Assembly (NCBI GenBank): GCA_009784085.1
Contig: WRCJ01000072.1
Location: 1-8,108, forward strand
From: Oscillospiraceae bacterium
GTDB lineage: Bacteria > Bacillota > Clostridia > Oscillospirales > UBA929
Reading direction: 5' to 3'
DNA: 8,108 nt
A program made the translations under genes and the position numbers. Positions within the stretch are counted from its first letter, which is position 1. Every line of letters begins with the position of its first letter. Below, in pieces: positions 1 to 4,834 of this stretch. The notes below the pieces were generated by a model. That model did not search any database. It had not been told where the DNA came from and saw only the letters and a program-made list of their open reading frames with translations.

Positions 1-1047
1 CAGGGCCTCGAGGCAGGTCTCGTTCTCCAAGGTCTGGCGCAAGAGGTTGAGGGAGCACAGTTCGGCGGCCAGTTGCCCGGCGCGGGCGGGGTCGTCGGTC
101 AGGAGCAACTCGACAGCCAGGGAGGTCTTCCCCAGTCGCCCGGCGGCGTTGATGCGCGGCGCGAGCAGGTAGCCCAGCGTGATCGACGTCGCGCGCTTGC
201 CGTGCAGATCCGCTTCGGCCATCAAGGCCCGCAACCCCACGTTCCCGTTCCCGTTCCCGATTCCGTTCCCGTTTCTGTTTCTGTTTTCGTTACCCCCCGC
301 GGCAAGTCTTTCCAGCCCCCGGCGCACCAGGAAGCGGTTCTCGTCCACCAACGGCATCACGTCGGCCACGGTGCCCAACGCCACCAAATCGCCGTAGAGA
401 TCCAGCATTTCCTGCTCACGGTCGGCGCCAGCCAGCGCGCAAACCAACTTGAAGGCCACGCCCACGCCGGCCAGCTGCGCGAAGGGGTAGCCGCAATCCG
501 CCCGGCAGGGGTCGATGACGGCGACGGCGCGGGGCAGCGTATCGCGGCATTGATGGTGATCCGTGATAATCAGATCCAGGCCCATGTCGATCGTTTCCTG
601 CGCTTCGGCGATGGCCGCCACGCCGGCATCCACCGTGACGACCAGGCGCACGCCTTCGTCGCAGAGCCGGCGCAGGGCGGCGATGTGCAAACCGTAGCCC
701 TCTTCGAAGCGATCCGGCACATAATGGGACACATGGCCGCCCTGGGATTGCAAATAACGCGTCAGAAGGGCGATGCTGGTGATGCCGTCCACATCATAGT
801 CGCCATAGACAGCCATATGTTCGCCGCCGTCGAGCGCGCGCCGGATCCGCGCGACAGCCTTATCCATGTCGCGGAGGGCAAAAGGGTCGCGGGGCGTAAC
901 GCCGCGCAAAAACTCGGCGGCGGCGGCGGGATCGCGCAAGCCGCGCACCGCGAGCACATGGGCCGTGAGCTCATCGAAACCGGCGGCGACGAGGCCTGCG
1001 GCGGCCTCGGCCGATTGGGGGGCGCGTTGCCAGGAGGTATACTTCAT
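1..1047 (-). CDS. recJ: Single-stranded-DNA-specific exonuclease RecJ, N-terminal part (3' end outside window)
   Basis: RecJ degrades single-stranded DNA 5' to 3' in recombinational and mismatch repair in the cytoplasm. Reading the minus strand from ATG at 1047 gives 349 uninterrupted codons to the window edge. The DHH-family signatures are clear: DYDVDG at residues 83-88, a VDAG motif near 139-142 (many relatives have Cys in place of this Ala), the eponymous DHH at 164-166, LAGVGVAFK near 192-200, ALGTVADVMPL near 224-233, and the APRINAAGRLG block at 296-306. The start is supported by AAGGAG seven bases upstream and by the Met-Lys-Tyr start typical of RecJ. Oddity: residues 250-269 are an Asn-Gly-rich low-complexity insert encoded by a hexanucleotide repeat, between the GLERL and VGLRALM segments. 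The gene is transcribed divergently from the surface-protein operon. The rest of the DHHA1 and OB domains would lie beyond the left edge. Confidence 0.97.
   Translation of the reverse strand, partial: MKYTSWQRAPQSAEAAAGLVAAGFDELTAHVLAVRGLRDPAAAAEFLRGVTPRDPFALRDMDKAVARIRRALDGGEHMAVYGDYDVDGITSIALLTRYLQSQGGHVSHYVPDRFEEGYGLHIAALRRLCDEGVRLVVTVDAGVAAIAEAQETIDMGLDLIITDHHQCRDTLPRAVAVIDPCRADCGYPFAQLAGVGVAFKLVCALAGADREQEMLDLYGDLVALGTVADVMPLVDENRFLVRRGLERLAAGGNENRNRNGNGIGNGNGNVGLRALMAEADLHGKRATSITLGYLLAPRINAAGRLGKTSLAVELLLTDDPARAGQLAAELCSLNLLRQTLENETCLEAL
238..300 (-). repeat. Hexanucleotide microsatellite inside recJ (Asn-Gly/Arg repeat)
   Basis: On the minus strand this tract is about nine imperfect copies of a GGGAAC / AGAAAC type hexamer. 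It is read in frame as alternating Asn with Gly, Arg or Glu (residues about 250-269). Hexamer slippage would change the length without breaking the frame. It lies between conserved RecJ blocks, so it is probably a tolerated surface loop. Confidence 0.85.
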
Positions 1048-1054
1048 GGGTGTG

Positions 1055-1060
1055 CTCCTT
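1055..1060 (-). promoter_or_regulatory. recJ ribosome binding site
   Basis: The minus strand reads AAGGAG, separated by seven bases from the ATG at 1047. It supports the chosen recJ start. Confidence 0.8.
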
Positions 1061-1086
1061 CTTTTTGCCTAGGGTGCTTCGCGGAT

Positions 1087-1115
1087 ATTATAACAAAAAA
1101 GATGAGATTCCACAA
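1087..1115 (-). promoter_or_regulatory. Candidate recJ promoter
   Basis: On the minus strand a perfect TATAAT (1092 down to 1087) lies 17 bases from TTGTGG (1115 down to 1110), which keeps the TTG of the -35 consensus. Transcription would begin near 1080, giving a leader of about 33 nt before recJ. The -10 and spacing are strong; the -35 is weak. Confidence 0.6.
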
Positions 1116-1146
1116 GAGCGGATTTTTTCGCGACGTTGTACGCGGC

Positions 1147-1210
1147 GCGATGGCCAAGCCATTCCGGCGCCATCGCCGAGCCAATGCCGCGCGATGGCCG
1201 ACGCGATGGG
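1147..1210. repeat. GC-rich block with repeated GCGATGGC octamers
   Basis: GCGATGGC occurs at 1147-1154 and 1191-1198. Its inverse GCCATCGC is at 1169-1176 and a variant GCGATGGG at 1203-1210. The alternating orientations allow alternative hairpins. The block lies upstream of the recJ promoter and has no U-tract, so it is not a classical terminator. Confidence 0.5.
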
Positions 1211-1244
1211 CGGCGCGGCGGTAGTGTAAAGTATTACTCATTTA

Positions 1245-1258
1245 CATGTGCGAACATG
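1245..1258. promoter_or_regulatory. Perfect 5-bp inverted repeat CATGT-GCGA-ACATG
   Basis: The arms CATGT (1245-1249) and ACATG (1254-1258) are exact reverse complements around GCGA. It could be a protein-binding palindrome or, if transcribed, a hairpin closed by a GNRA loop. No direct evidence of function. Confidence 0.3.
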
Positions 1259-1380
1259 CACCATAATGTCGGCTTTGCGCGCGATCCTTGAAAATGATCT
1301 ATGTAAATGGTTTTCACTATGTAAGCACATAAAAACGGTGTTATCTCTATAAATCAATGAATTTTCATCACTTTTTATCT

Positions 1381-1386
1381 TATAAT
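1381..1386 (+). promoter_or_regulatory. Candidate upstream -10 box (TATAAT)
   Basis: A perfect TATAAT lies at the end of a T-rich stretch. The sequence 17 bases upstream (TGAATT, 1358-1363) is a poor -35 box, so activation or an alternative sigma factor would be needed. If used, transcription would start near 1393, just upstream of the foldable segment at 1411-1496. Confidence 0.35.
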
Positions 1387-1410
1387 AATATTCTGGGAAA
1401 TCCCATGGGG

Positions 1411-1496
1411 CTTTACTTTCGTGGCTGAACAACCAACAGAGTGAACCCGAATAGGGGAGAAAGCCAAGGCATTTTTACGGCAAGGTTAAGTAAAAG
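1411..1496 (+). ncRNA. Candidate structured RNA element (unclassified, riboswitch-like)
   Basis: Nested complementarity suggests a closed fold. The outer helix is CTTTACTT (1411-1418) with AAGTAAAAG (1488-1496, one bulge). An inner helix is TGGCT (1422-1426) with AGCCA (1462-1466), and a hairpin is CCC (1446-1448) with GGG (1454-1456) around GAATA. A possible extra pairing is AACC (1431-1434) with GGTT (1484-1487). GCC at 1463-1465 can alternatively pair with GGC at 1479-1481, so two states are possible. The order of AACCC-hairpin-GGG, AAAGCC and a late GGTTA loosely recalls class I c-di-GMP (GEMM) riboswitches. However, the left strand is longer and the characteristic GCAAA elements are not met, so I do not assign it to that class. 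It lies upstream of the strongest promoter, so only transcripts from the weaker site at 1381 would include it. Confidence 0.3.
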
Positions 1497-1522
1497 ATAA
1501 CATTCTTGGAAATTATACGCAG

Positions 1523-1558
1523 AAAAAATGTAATACAGAAAAATATAAAAAATGTAAT
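1523..1558. repeat. 12-bp direct repeat AAAAAATGTAAT
   Basis: Identical copies lie at 1523-1534 and 1547-1558, offset by 24 bp. They sit in AT-rich DNA about 85-120 bp upstream of the -35 box at 1642, a place where activators or nucleoid proteins often bind. Chance similarity between A-rich sequences is possible. Confidence 0.5.
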
Positions 1559-1571
1559 GTTTTGCCATCTT

Positions 1572-1606
1572 GTTTCGATAAAGGATCGAGAAACCTCTTT
1601 TTTCTC
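1572..1606 (+). terminator. Weak hairpin with U-tract (possible terminator)
   Basis: TCGAT (1575-1579) can pair with ATCGA (1585-1589), extended by GTT/AAC across a two-base bulge. A run of six T follows at 1598-1603. The stem is short and AT-rich, so it would be a weak terminator. It lies between the upstream RNA candidate and the main promoter and could stop transcripts starting near 1393. Confidence 0.25.
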
Positions 1607-1614
1607 CATCAAAG

Positions 1615-1670
1615 AAATAATAAAAAAAAGATAAAATTATGTTGACAAAGATTTGAAGAAAGTATATAAT
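1615..1670 (+). promoter_or_regulatory. Main operon promoter, perfect sigma-A/sigma-70 consensus with UP-like element
   Basis: TTGACA at 1642-1647 and TATAAT at 1665-1670 are separated by exactly 17 bases. Both hexamers match the consensus completely. Immediately upstream (about 1615-1641) lies an A/T-only-like stretch with an eight-A run, resembling an UP element for the polymerase alpha subunit. Transcription should start near 1676, leaving a leader of about 175 nt before the first matrix gene. So strong a promoter implies high expression unless repressed. Confidence 0.85.
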
Positions 1671-1674
1671 TCAC

Positions 1675-1693
1675 GTTGTCAAATTGAGATAAC
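1675..1693. promoter_or_regulatory. Inverted repeat over the start site, candidate operator
   Basis: GTTGTC (1675-1680) and GATAAC (1688-1693) form an inverted repeat with one mismatch and a 7-bp centre. It directly overlaps the predicted transcription start of the consensus promoter. A repressor bound here would block polymerase. No binding protein is encoded in the window. Confidence 0.4.
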
Positions 1694-1696
1694 ATG

Positions 1697-1722
1697 TAGG
1701 TTGTTTTTCTAGGTTGTTTTTC
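1697..1722 (+). repeat. Exact 13-bp tandem duplication in the leader
   Basis: TAGGTTGTTTTTC occurs twice without gap (1697-1709 and 1710-1722). It lies in the transcribed leader and would form two pyrimidine-rich U5 tracts, possible sites for an RNA-binding protein, or simply a replication-slippage product. Confidence 0.6.
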
Positions 1723-1800
1723 AGTCGCTTCCCGGTTTGGCATTGAGCCGCCCCCAGGGGGAATCCCAGCCGGGTAGCGCGGAAGATCTCCAAGTCGCTT
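1723..1800 (+). promoter_or_regulatory. Foldable GC-rich leader block flanked by AGTCGCTT direct repeats
   Basis: The octamer AGTCGCTT is at 1723-1730 and again at 1793-1800. Between them, CCCGG (1731-1735) can pair with CCGGG (1770-1774). This encloses a hairpin GGC/GCC (1739-1741 with 1747-1749) and a hairpin of four C-G pairs within 1751-1761. This resembles a small three-way junction in the 5' leader. The flanking octamers could also be a target duplication from a small inserted element, but no terminal inverted repeats match that. Confidence 0.35.
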
Positions 1801-1840
1801 AAGAAAGACCGGAGCGCGGTTAAGACAGACCGGAGTGAGG
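1799..1840 (+). repeat. Imperfect 21-bp tandem repeat before the first matrix gene
   Basis: Units 1799-1819 and 1820-1840 match at 18 of 21 positions and share TTAAGA and AGACCGGAG. The second copy ends in the GAGG that contributes to the ribosome site of the first matrix gene, so copy number or divergence here could affect translation. Confidence 0.6.
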
Positions 1841-1842
1841 AG
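1837..1842 (+). promoter_or_regulatory. Ribosome binding site deciding a TTG start
   Basis: GAGGAG ends ten bases before TTG at 1853. The alternative in-frame GTG at 1835 overlaps this site, has no good ribosome site of its own, and would add six residues not expected in front of a Lys-Lys signal peptide. This favours TTG. Confidence 0.6.
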
Positions 1843-1852
1843 TGAGTACCCC

Positions 1853-2479
1853 TTGAAAAAGATAATCGTGGCTTTCTTTGCGGTGGCCCTCTCGGTCGCC
1901 ATGGTGGTCGCGGGCTCGTACGCGTGGTACAGCGCGGACGACGAGCAACCCAACGAGTTCACGTTGGGCCGTTTTGGCGTCATCTTGAATGAGGTCTTTG
2001 ACGGGTGGGACCAGAAAGAGGTCTCCGCGTCCAACACCGGGGACATACCGGCCCTGGTGCGGCTGACTGCCTTGCCGATTTTGGTTTACACGGACGGCAA
2101 CGGGGCGCAACAGCGGCTCAATGTCGAGGGGCGCGTGGAATTGATTCGCCCCGTCGGCTTTAGCGACAACTGGTATGACGCCGGGGACGGGTGGTTCTAT
2201 TACAAGTTCGCGCTCGCGCCAAGCGAGGAGACGCCGCTGTTCCTCAGGCGGGTCGTGTTCGACGACTACGAAGGGATCCTCTCGATCTTGCCGGAGGACG
2301 CCAGCGACCTGCGCCTCGAGGTGGATGTGATCATGGAAGCCGTGGAGATCGCCAAGTCGAGCAAGTCCGGCCATCTTTACAGGTTTGAGGATGTCTGGGA
2401 TGTGGGTTCCTTGGACGCGGGCCAGACCAATGTCCTCAGGGATCTCCTCCGGGGGATTTGCGCCGCCGCCCTCGCGTAG
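1853..2479 (+). CDS. SipW-dependent-type secreted matrix protein, BsaA/TasA/CalY-like (paralog 1)
   Basis: This is probably a secreted subunit of an extracellular fibre or biofilm matrix. From the TTG at 1853 the product has 208 residues (a GTG at 1835 would give 214). The N-terminus is Lys-Lys, a hydrophobic stretch (residues 4-19), then AGSYAWYSADDE. This is the SipW-type signal, with expected cleavage after Ala24. Residues 57-71 (VSASNTGDIPALVRL) match the family pattern of an Asn-rich turn followed by IPxxVR. Residues 107-127 contain the aromatic GDGWFYY segment followed by LAPSEET, typical of BsaA-like proteins. There is no sorting signal or C-terminal membrane segment, so it is not sortase-anchored. 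It shares its architecture with the next gene and is first in the operon, behind a very strong promoter, as expected for an abundant structural subunit. The exact subfamily and polymer formation are inferred. Confidence 0.85.
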   Translation: MKKIIVAFFAVALSVAMVVAGSYAWYSADDEQPNEFTLGRFGVILNEVFDGWDQKEVSASNTGDIPALVRLTALPILVYTDGNGAQQRLNVEGRVELIRPVGFSDNWYDAGDGWFYYKFALAPSEETPLFLRRVVFDDYEGILSILPEDASDLRLEVDVIMEAVEIAKSSKSGHLYRFEDVWDVGSLDAGQTNVLRDLLRGICAAALA

Positions 2480-2499
2480 CACGCAGCACGTAGCACGCA
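2475..2499 (+). repeat. 11-bp direct repeat spanning the stop codon
   Basis: CGTAGCACGCA occurs at 2475-2485 and 2489-2499, offset by 14 bp. The first copy contains the TAG stop of the upstream gene. It looks like a small slippage duplication; a function is not evident. Confidence 0.45.
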
Positions 2500-2547
2500 A
2501 CGCACAGCAAGCAGTCACATGGGGATAAATCCTTCAGCCGTAACAAG

Positions 2548-2554
2548 AAGGAGG
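2548..2554 (+). promoter_or_regulatory. Ribosome binding site of the second matrix gene
   Basis: A perfect AAGGAGG lies 11 bases before the ATG at 2566. A weaker GAAAGGAAG lies before the in-frame ATG at 2593. The signal-peptide fit favours 2593, the ribosome site favours 2566, so both starts remain possible. Confidence 0.6.
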
Positions 2555-2565
2555 ATTATCATAAT

Positions 2566-3651
2566 ATGATTTTCGAAAGGAAGTATAGACTCATGAAGAG
2601 GAAACCACTCATACTCTTGACAGCGCTCGTGCTGTCTGTCGCCATCATCATGGCCGGGACCTACGCATGGTTCTGGGACACCGACGAGGTAGCCAACGAG
2701 TTCGTCTTGGCGAACTTGGGCGCCAAGATTACAGAGGTCTACGAACCCCGCCTCGTCGTCCCCGGCCTGGAGATCGACAAAAACGTGACCATTTCAAACG
2801 ACAAGAGCAATATCCCCATTTTGGTACGCGTAAGCTTTTCGGAAGTCCTGGAGAACCTGCTGGTGCCTGGGCGCAACGGAATCCCCGAAATTTTCTGGGC
2901 CAACGAAGCTTTGGACCTGAGCCAATCCGCCAACAGCGCGAGAATCCCCCTCATGGCCTCCGCGGAGTTCATCGCCACCGTGAAGGCGACGGGATCGGGA
3001 TGGGAATCCGTGAGCTACGGATCCTCCGATCTGAAGATCTTCCGCAAGGTGGCGCAGAACGCGAACGAGGATACGTTCTACACCTACTTCGCCTACATAG
3101 AGAGCACTGGTCAGCTCGCGCAACTCATCAACGTAACGCATAACGCGGCCGGCGGCATTGCCTCCGCGACGATCCAACTGGCTTATAACACCATCGCGAA
3201 GCTCAAGAGCGGCCCCGTGGACATCAGCTTCGTGTCGGGCACGGCGGCCAACACCGGCGCATGGGATCCGGCTTGCCTTGGCAACTTGTACCTCTCCACG
3301 GAGATCAGCGAATATCTGACCTTCCTCTTTGGTACCAGCGTGACGTCGGGGATCCCCGCCGCGAAGAATACCAAGCAATGGTTCTATTACGACGGGTACT
3401 TCTACTACAATACGTTGCTTGAGCCCGGCCAGGAGTCCGCGCAATTGCTGGCCATGGTCAAATTCTCGGAGACGCTGCCCAACAGGTTCCAGGGCGCCAC
3501 CTACACGCTCATCCCCTATCTCGAAGCATTGCAGCCAACGGCTGCGGCTTTGATTGGCCAATGGAATCTGACCGCGACAGACGCCGCCTATTTACAGCTC
3601 AAGGATATGTGCGATGCCTACATGAATGGCACCTGGACGCCATCCCCGTAA
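2566..3651 (+). CDS. SipW-dependent-type secreted matrix protein, BsaA-like (paralog 2, longer)
   Basis: This is a likely matrix or fibre subunit, exported and cut by a SipW-type signal peptidase. It has 361 residues from ATG 2566, or 352 from ATG 2593, which gives the classic start MKRKPLILLTALVLSVAIIM. With the latter numbering, cleavage is expected after Ala25 (AGTYA before WFWDTDE). Residues 65-80 (VTISNDKSNIPILVRV) align with residues 57-71 of paralog 1. Residues 263-282 (WFYYDGYFYYNTLLEPGQES) match its aromatic C-terminal segment. Between these conserved parts lies an insert of roughly 150 residues that paralog 1 lacks. There is no sorting signal. The 86-nt gap to the upstream gene has no terminator, so the two are probably cotranscribed. 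Duplication with divergence suggests major and minor subunits; this is inference. Confidence 0.87.
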   Translation: MIFERKYRLMKRKPLILLTALVLSVAIIMAGTYAWFWDTDEVANEFVLANLGAKITEVYEPRLVVPGLEIDKNVTISNDKSNIPILVRVSFSEVLENLLVPGRNGIPEIFWANEALDLSQSANSARIPLMASAEFIATVKATGSGWESVSYGSSDLKIFRKVAQNANEDTFYTYFAYIESTGQLAQLINVTHNAAGGIASATIQLAYNTIAKLKSGPVDISFVSGTAANTGAWDPACLGNLYLSTEISEYLTFLFGTSVTSGIPAAKNTKQWFYYDGYFYYNTLLEPGQESAQLLAMVKFSETLPNRFQGATYTLIPYLEALQPTAAALIGQWNLTATDAAYLQLKDMCDAYMNGTWTPSP

Positions 3652-3668
3652 CGGAATCCACCCCTTCA

Positions 3669-3713
3669 GGCGGACGGCCGCCCCGCCGGACACACCCGCG
3701 AAACCGTCGCGGG
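3669..3713 (+). promoter_or_regulatory. Two GC-rich hairpins between matrix gene 2 and the anchor gene
   Basis: GGCGG (3669-3673) pairs with CCGCC (3678-3682) around ACGG. CCCGCG (3695-3700) pairs exactly with CGCGGG (3708-3713) around a 7-nt loop. No U-tract follows, so they are not standard intrinsic terminators. They may protect the upstream mRNA or partly limit read-through, lowering expression of the downstream anchor and sortase genes relative to the matrix subunits. Confidence 0.45.
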
Positions 3714-3735
3714 GCAGCCCGTCTATACATGTTGA

Positions 3736-3742
3736 AGAGGGA
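3736..3742 (+). promoter_or_regulatory. Ribosome binding site of the anchor gene
   Basis: An AGAGGGA sequence lies seven to eight bases before ATG 3750. It supports translation beginning in the frame that encodes the signal peptide rather than at an internal start. Confidence 0.5.
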
Positions 3743-3749
3743 ATAAGAC

Positions 3750-4831
3750 ATGAAAAAAAATCTTTTTAAGTTCATTCTACTGTGCGTATGCGCAACTCTG
3801 GCGCTGTCCGGGACACTGGCGGCTTCCGCCGCCACCTTCCTGCCCGCGGAGATCATTATCCGGGCCGAGGATGTCCCCGACGAAGAGGGGCTGGATATCA
3901 GGCCCTCCCGGATGTCGGCTATTTCTATCAGGTGCCGGGCAACCAATGGCGTTGGCTCATGTTACCGGGGGACACCTTCTCCCGGGACTACACGGTGACG
4001 AACTACGGCGTCGAACCCCATGACCTTTGGTTCTACACCTATGGCGGCAAAAGCTATGACGATGCCGCCAAGACGATTGCGTCCGTGGATCGAAAGCTCC
4101 TGGAAGCCATTGACCTCAAGATTGTCATCGCGGGGCAGGAGAACCCGCCGCTCTTCTCGGGAAAGATGAGCGGCACTTTCCCCAAAGGTCTCAGCCACTT
4201 GAGCGACACCAACGTGGACGTGGGGCCGGGCGGCATTCGTAGCGTCAACGTGAGCCAGATGCACCACATGATGACGGTACAGCCGGGGCAGACCGTTCAC
4301 GTACACACCGAGGTGGCGCTGGACGGTCCGAGCATAGGCAACGAGTGGCAGAACCACAGTTGCTTTATCATCTGGGTGTTTTACATCGCGCGGGACGTGC
4401 CGCCCTCCACACCGCCGCCGTCTACGCCGCCGCCATCCACGCCTCCGCCCTCCACGATGCCTCCCTCCACACCGCCTCCCTCCACGACGCCTCCGCCATC
4501 TACGGCGCCACCGTCCGCGCCCGTATCGCCGCCATCCGGCTCGCCGTCGGTACCGTCCGAGTCTTTCCCCGAAGAGAGCCTCCCCACGGAGTCGGTTCCT
4601 TTGGTTAACCTCTCCGATGAACCTCCGGACGCATCGGCTTCGAACGGGAACGGAAACGGCGGCGAAGAGACCTTGAAGCCGCCCAAACCGCCGACCAACC
4701 CACCCAAGACCGGAGACGAAACCAGGCAGACGTTCTATCTGATATCGGCGCTAGTTTCCTTGGTTGCGCTCACCGTGGCGGCATGGGGCGTTGTGCGCGG
4801 GAAAAGGGCAGATAAAACCCGGGGGAATTAA
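3750..4831 (+). CDS. Secreted proline-rich wall-anchored protein with PPKTG sorting signal (apparent -1 frameshift)
   Basis: This is a likely cell-wall-anchored surface protein and substrate of the sortase that follows three bases later. ATG 3750 gives a signal peptide (Lys-Lys, hydrophobic residues 5-24, LAASA before ATFLP, cleavage near Ala27) and sensible protein to about DVPDEEG. The frame then degrades and stops at 3998. The continuing protein is in the -1 frame from about 3890, where GYQALPDVGYFYQV begins and runs to a stop at 4829-4831. The change fits one missing G in the GGGG run at 3887-3890. The restored product would have 360 residues: an unrecognised extracellular domain to about 215, PPST repeats at about 218-265, a Ser/Glu/Gly-rich linker, PPKTG at 318-322, a membrane segment near 329-349 and a basic tail. 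PPKTG fits the (S/P)PXTG signal reported for Clostridioides difficile SrtB. The break may be a sequencing error, a real mutation, phase variation or programmed slippage. Confidence 0.8.
4400..4540 (+). repeat. Proline-rich PPST repeat tract
   Basis: This tract encodes about eight imperfect copies of a PPSTP pentapeptide (15-nt unit), with codon drift between copies. Such tracts act as extended spacers that span the peptidoglycan layer in wall-anchored proteins. It precedes the PPKTG signal and can change length by in-frame slippage. Confidence 0.85.
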
Positions 4832-4834
4832 ACG

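Larger units (their letters stand above)
1048..1852. other. Divergent intergenic control region without a convincing gene
   Basis: This stretch of about 800 bp separates recJ from the surface-protein operon. The part up to about 1222 is GC-rich, 1223-1720 is strikingly AT-rich, and 1723-1850 is GC-rich again. No reading frame here shows plausible protein composition, a ribosome site and a start together. The content is regulatory: two or three promoters, inverted and direct repeats, and foldable RNA segments, listed separately. The AT-rich part is unlike the flanking genes in base composition, as expected for a heavily regulated promoter region; a foreign insertion cannot be excluded. Confidence 0.7.

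Noticed and set aside
73..1224. 383-codon plus-strand open frame across recJ
   Set aside because: It is the antisense shadow of recJ. The minus-strand product has all DHH motifs, while this frame gives Arg/Gln/His-rich sequence with no domain and no ribosome site.
1238..1432. 64-codon minus-strand open frame in the AT-rich region
   Set aside because: No good ribosome site, no recognisable features, and it overlaps promoter-like and foldable sequences; stop-free by chance.
1411..1496. Assignment as a class I c-di-GMP (GEMM) riboswitch
   Set aside because: Only the AAAGCC part and a late GGTTA resemble it. The left strand is too long and the GCAAA-type conserved segments are missing, so it is left as an unclassified structured candidate.
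1835..1852. GTG 1835 as the start of the first matrix gene
   Set aside because: It overlaps the probable ribosome site and adds residues before the Lys-Lys of the signal peptide; TTG 1853 matches the paralog better. It cannot be fully excluded.
1820..2518. 232-codon minus-strand open frame opposite the first matrix gene
   Set aside because: Antisense to a convincing secreted-protein gene; composition is typical of a GC-rich reverse frame.
2794..3561. 255-codon minus-strand open frame opposite the second matrix gene
   Set aside because: Shadow of the sense gene, whose signal peptide and family motifs are clear; the antisense product is rich in Arg and Gly with no domain.
3782..3889. Start of the anchor gene at 3782 in the -1 frame
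   Set aside because: The first 35 or so residues in that frame are Arg/Gly-rich with no signal peptide, while the frame from 3750 gives a perfect one; a frameshift explains both.
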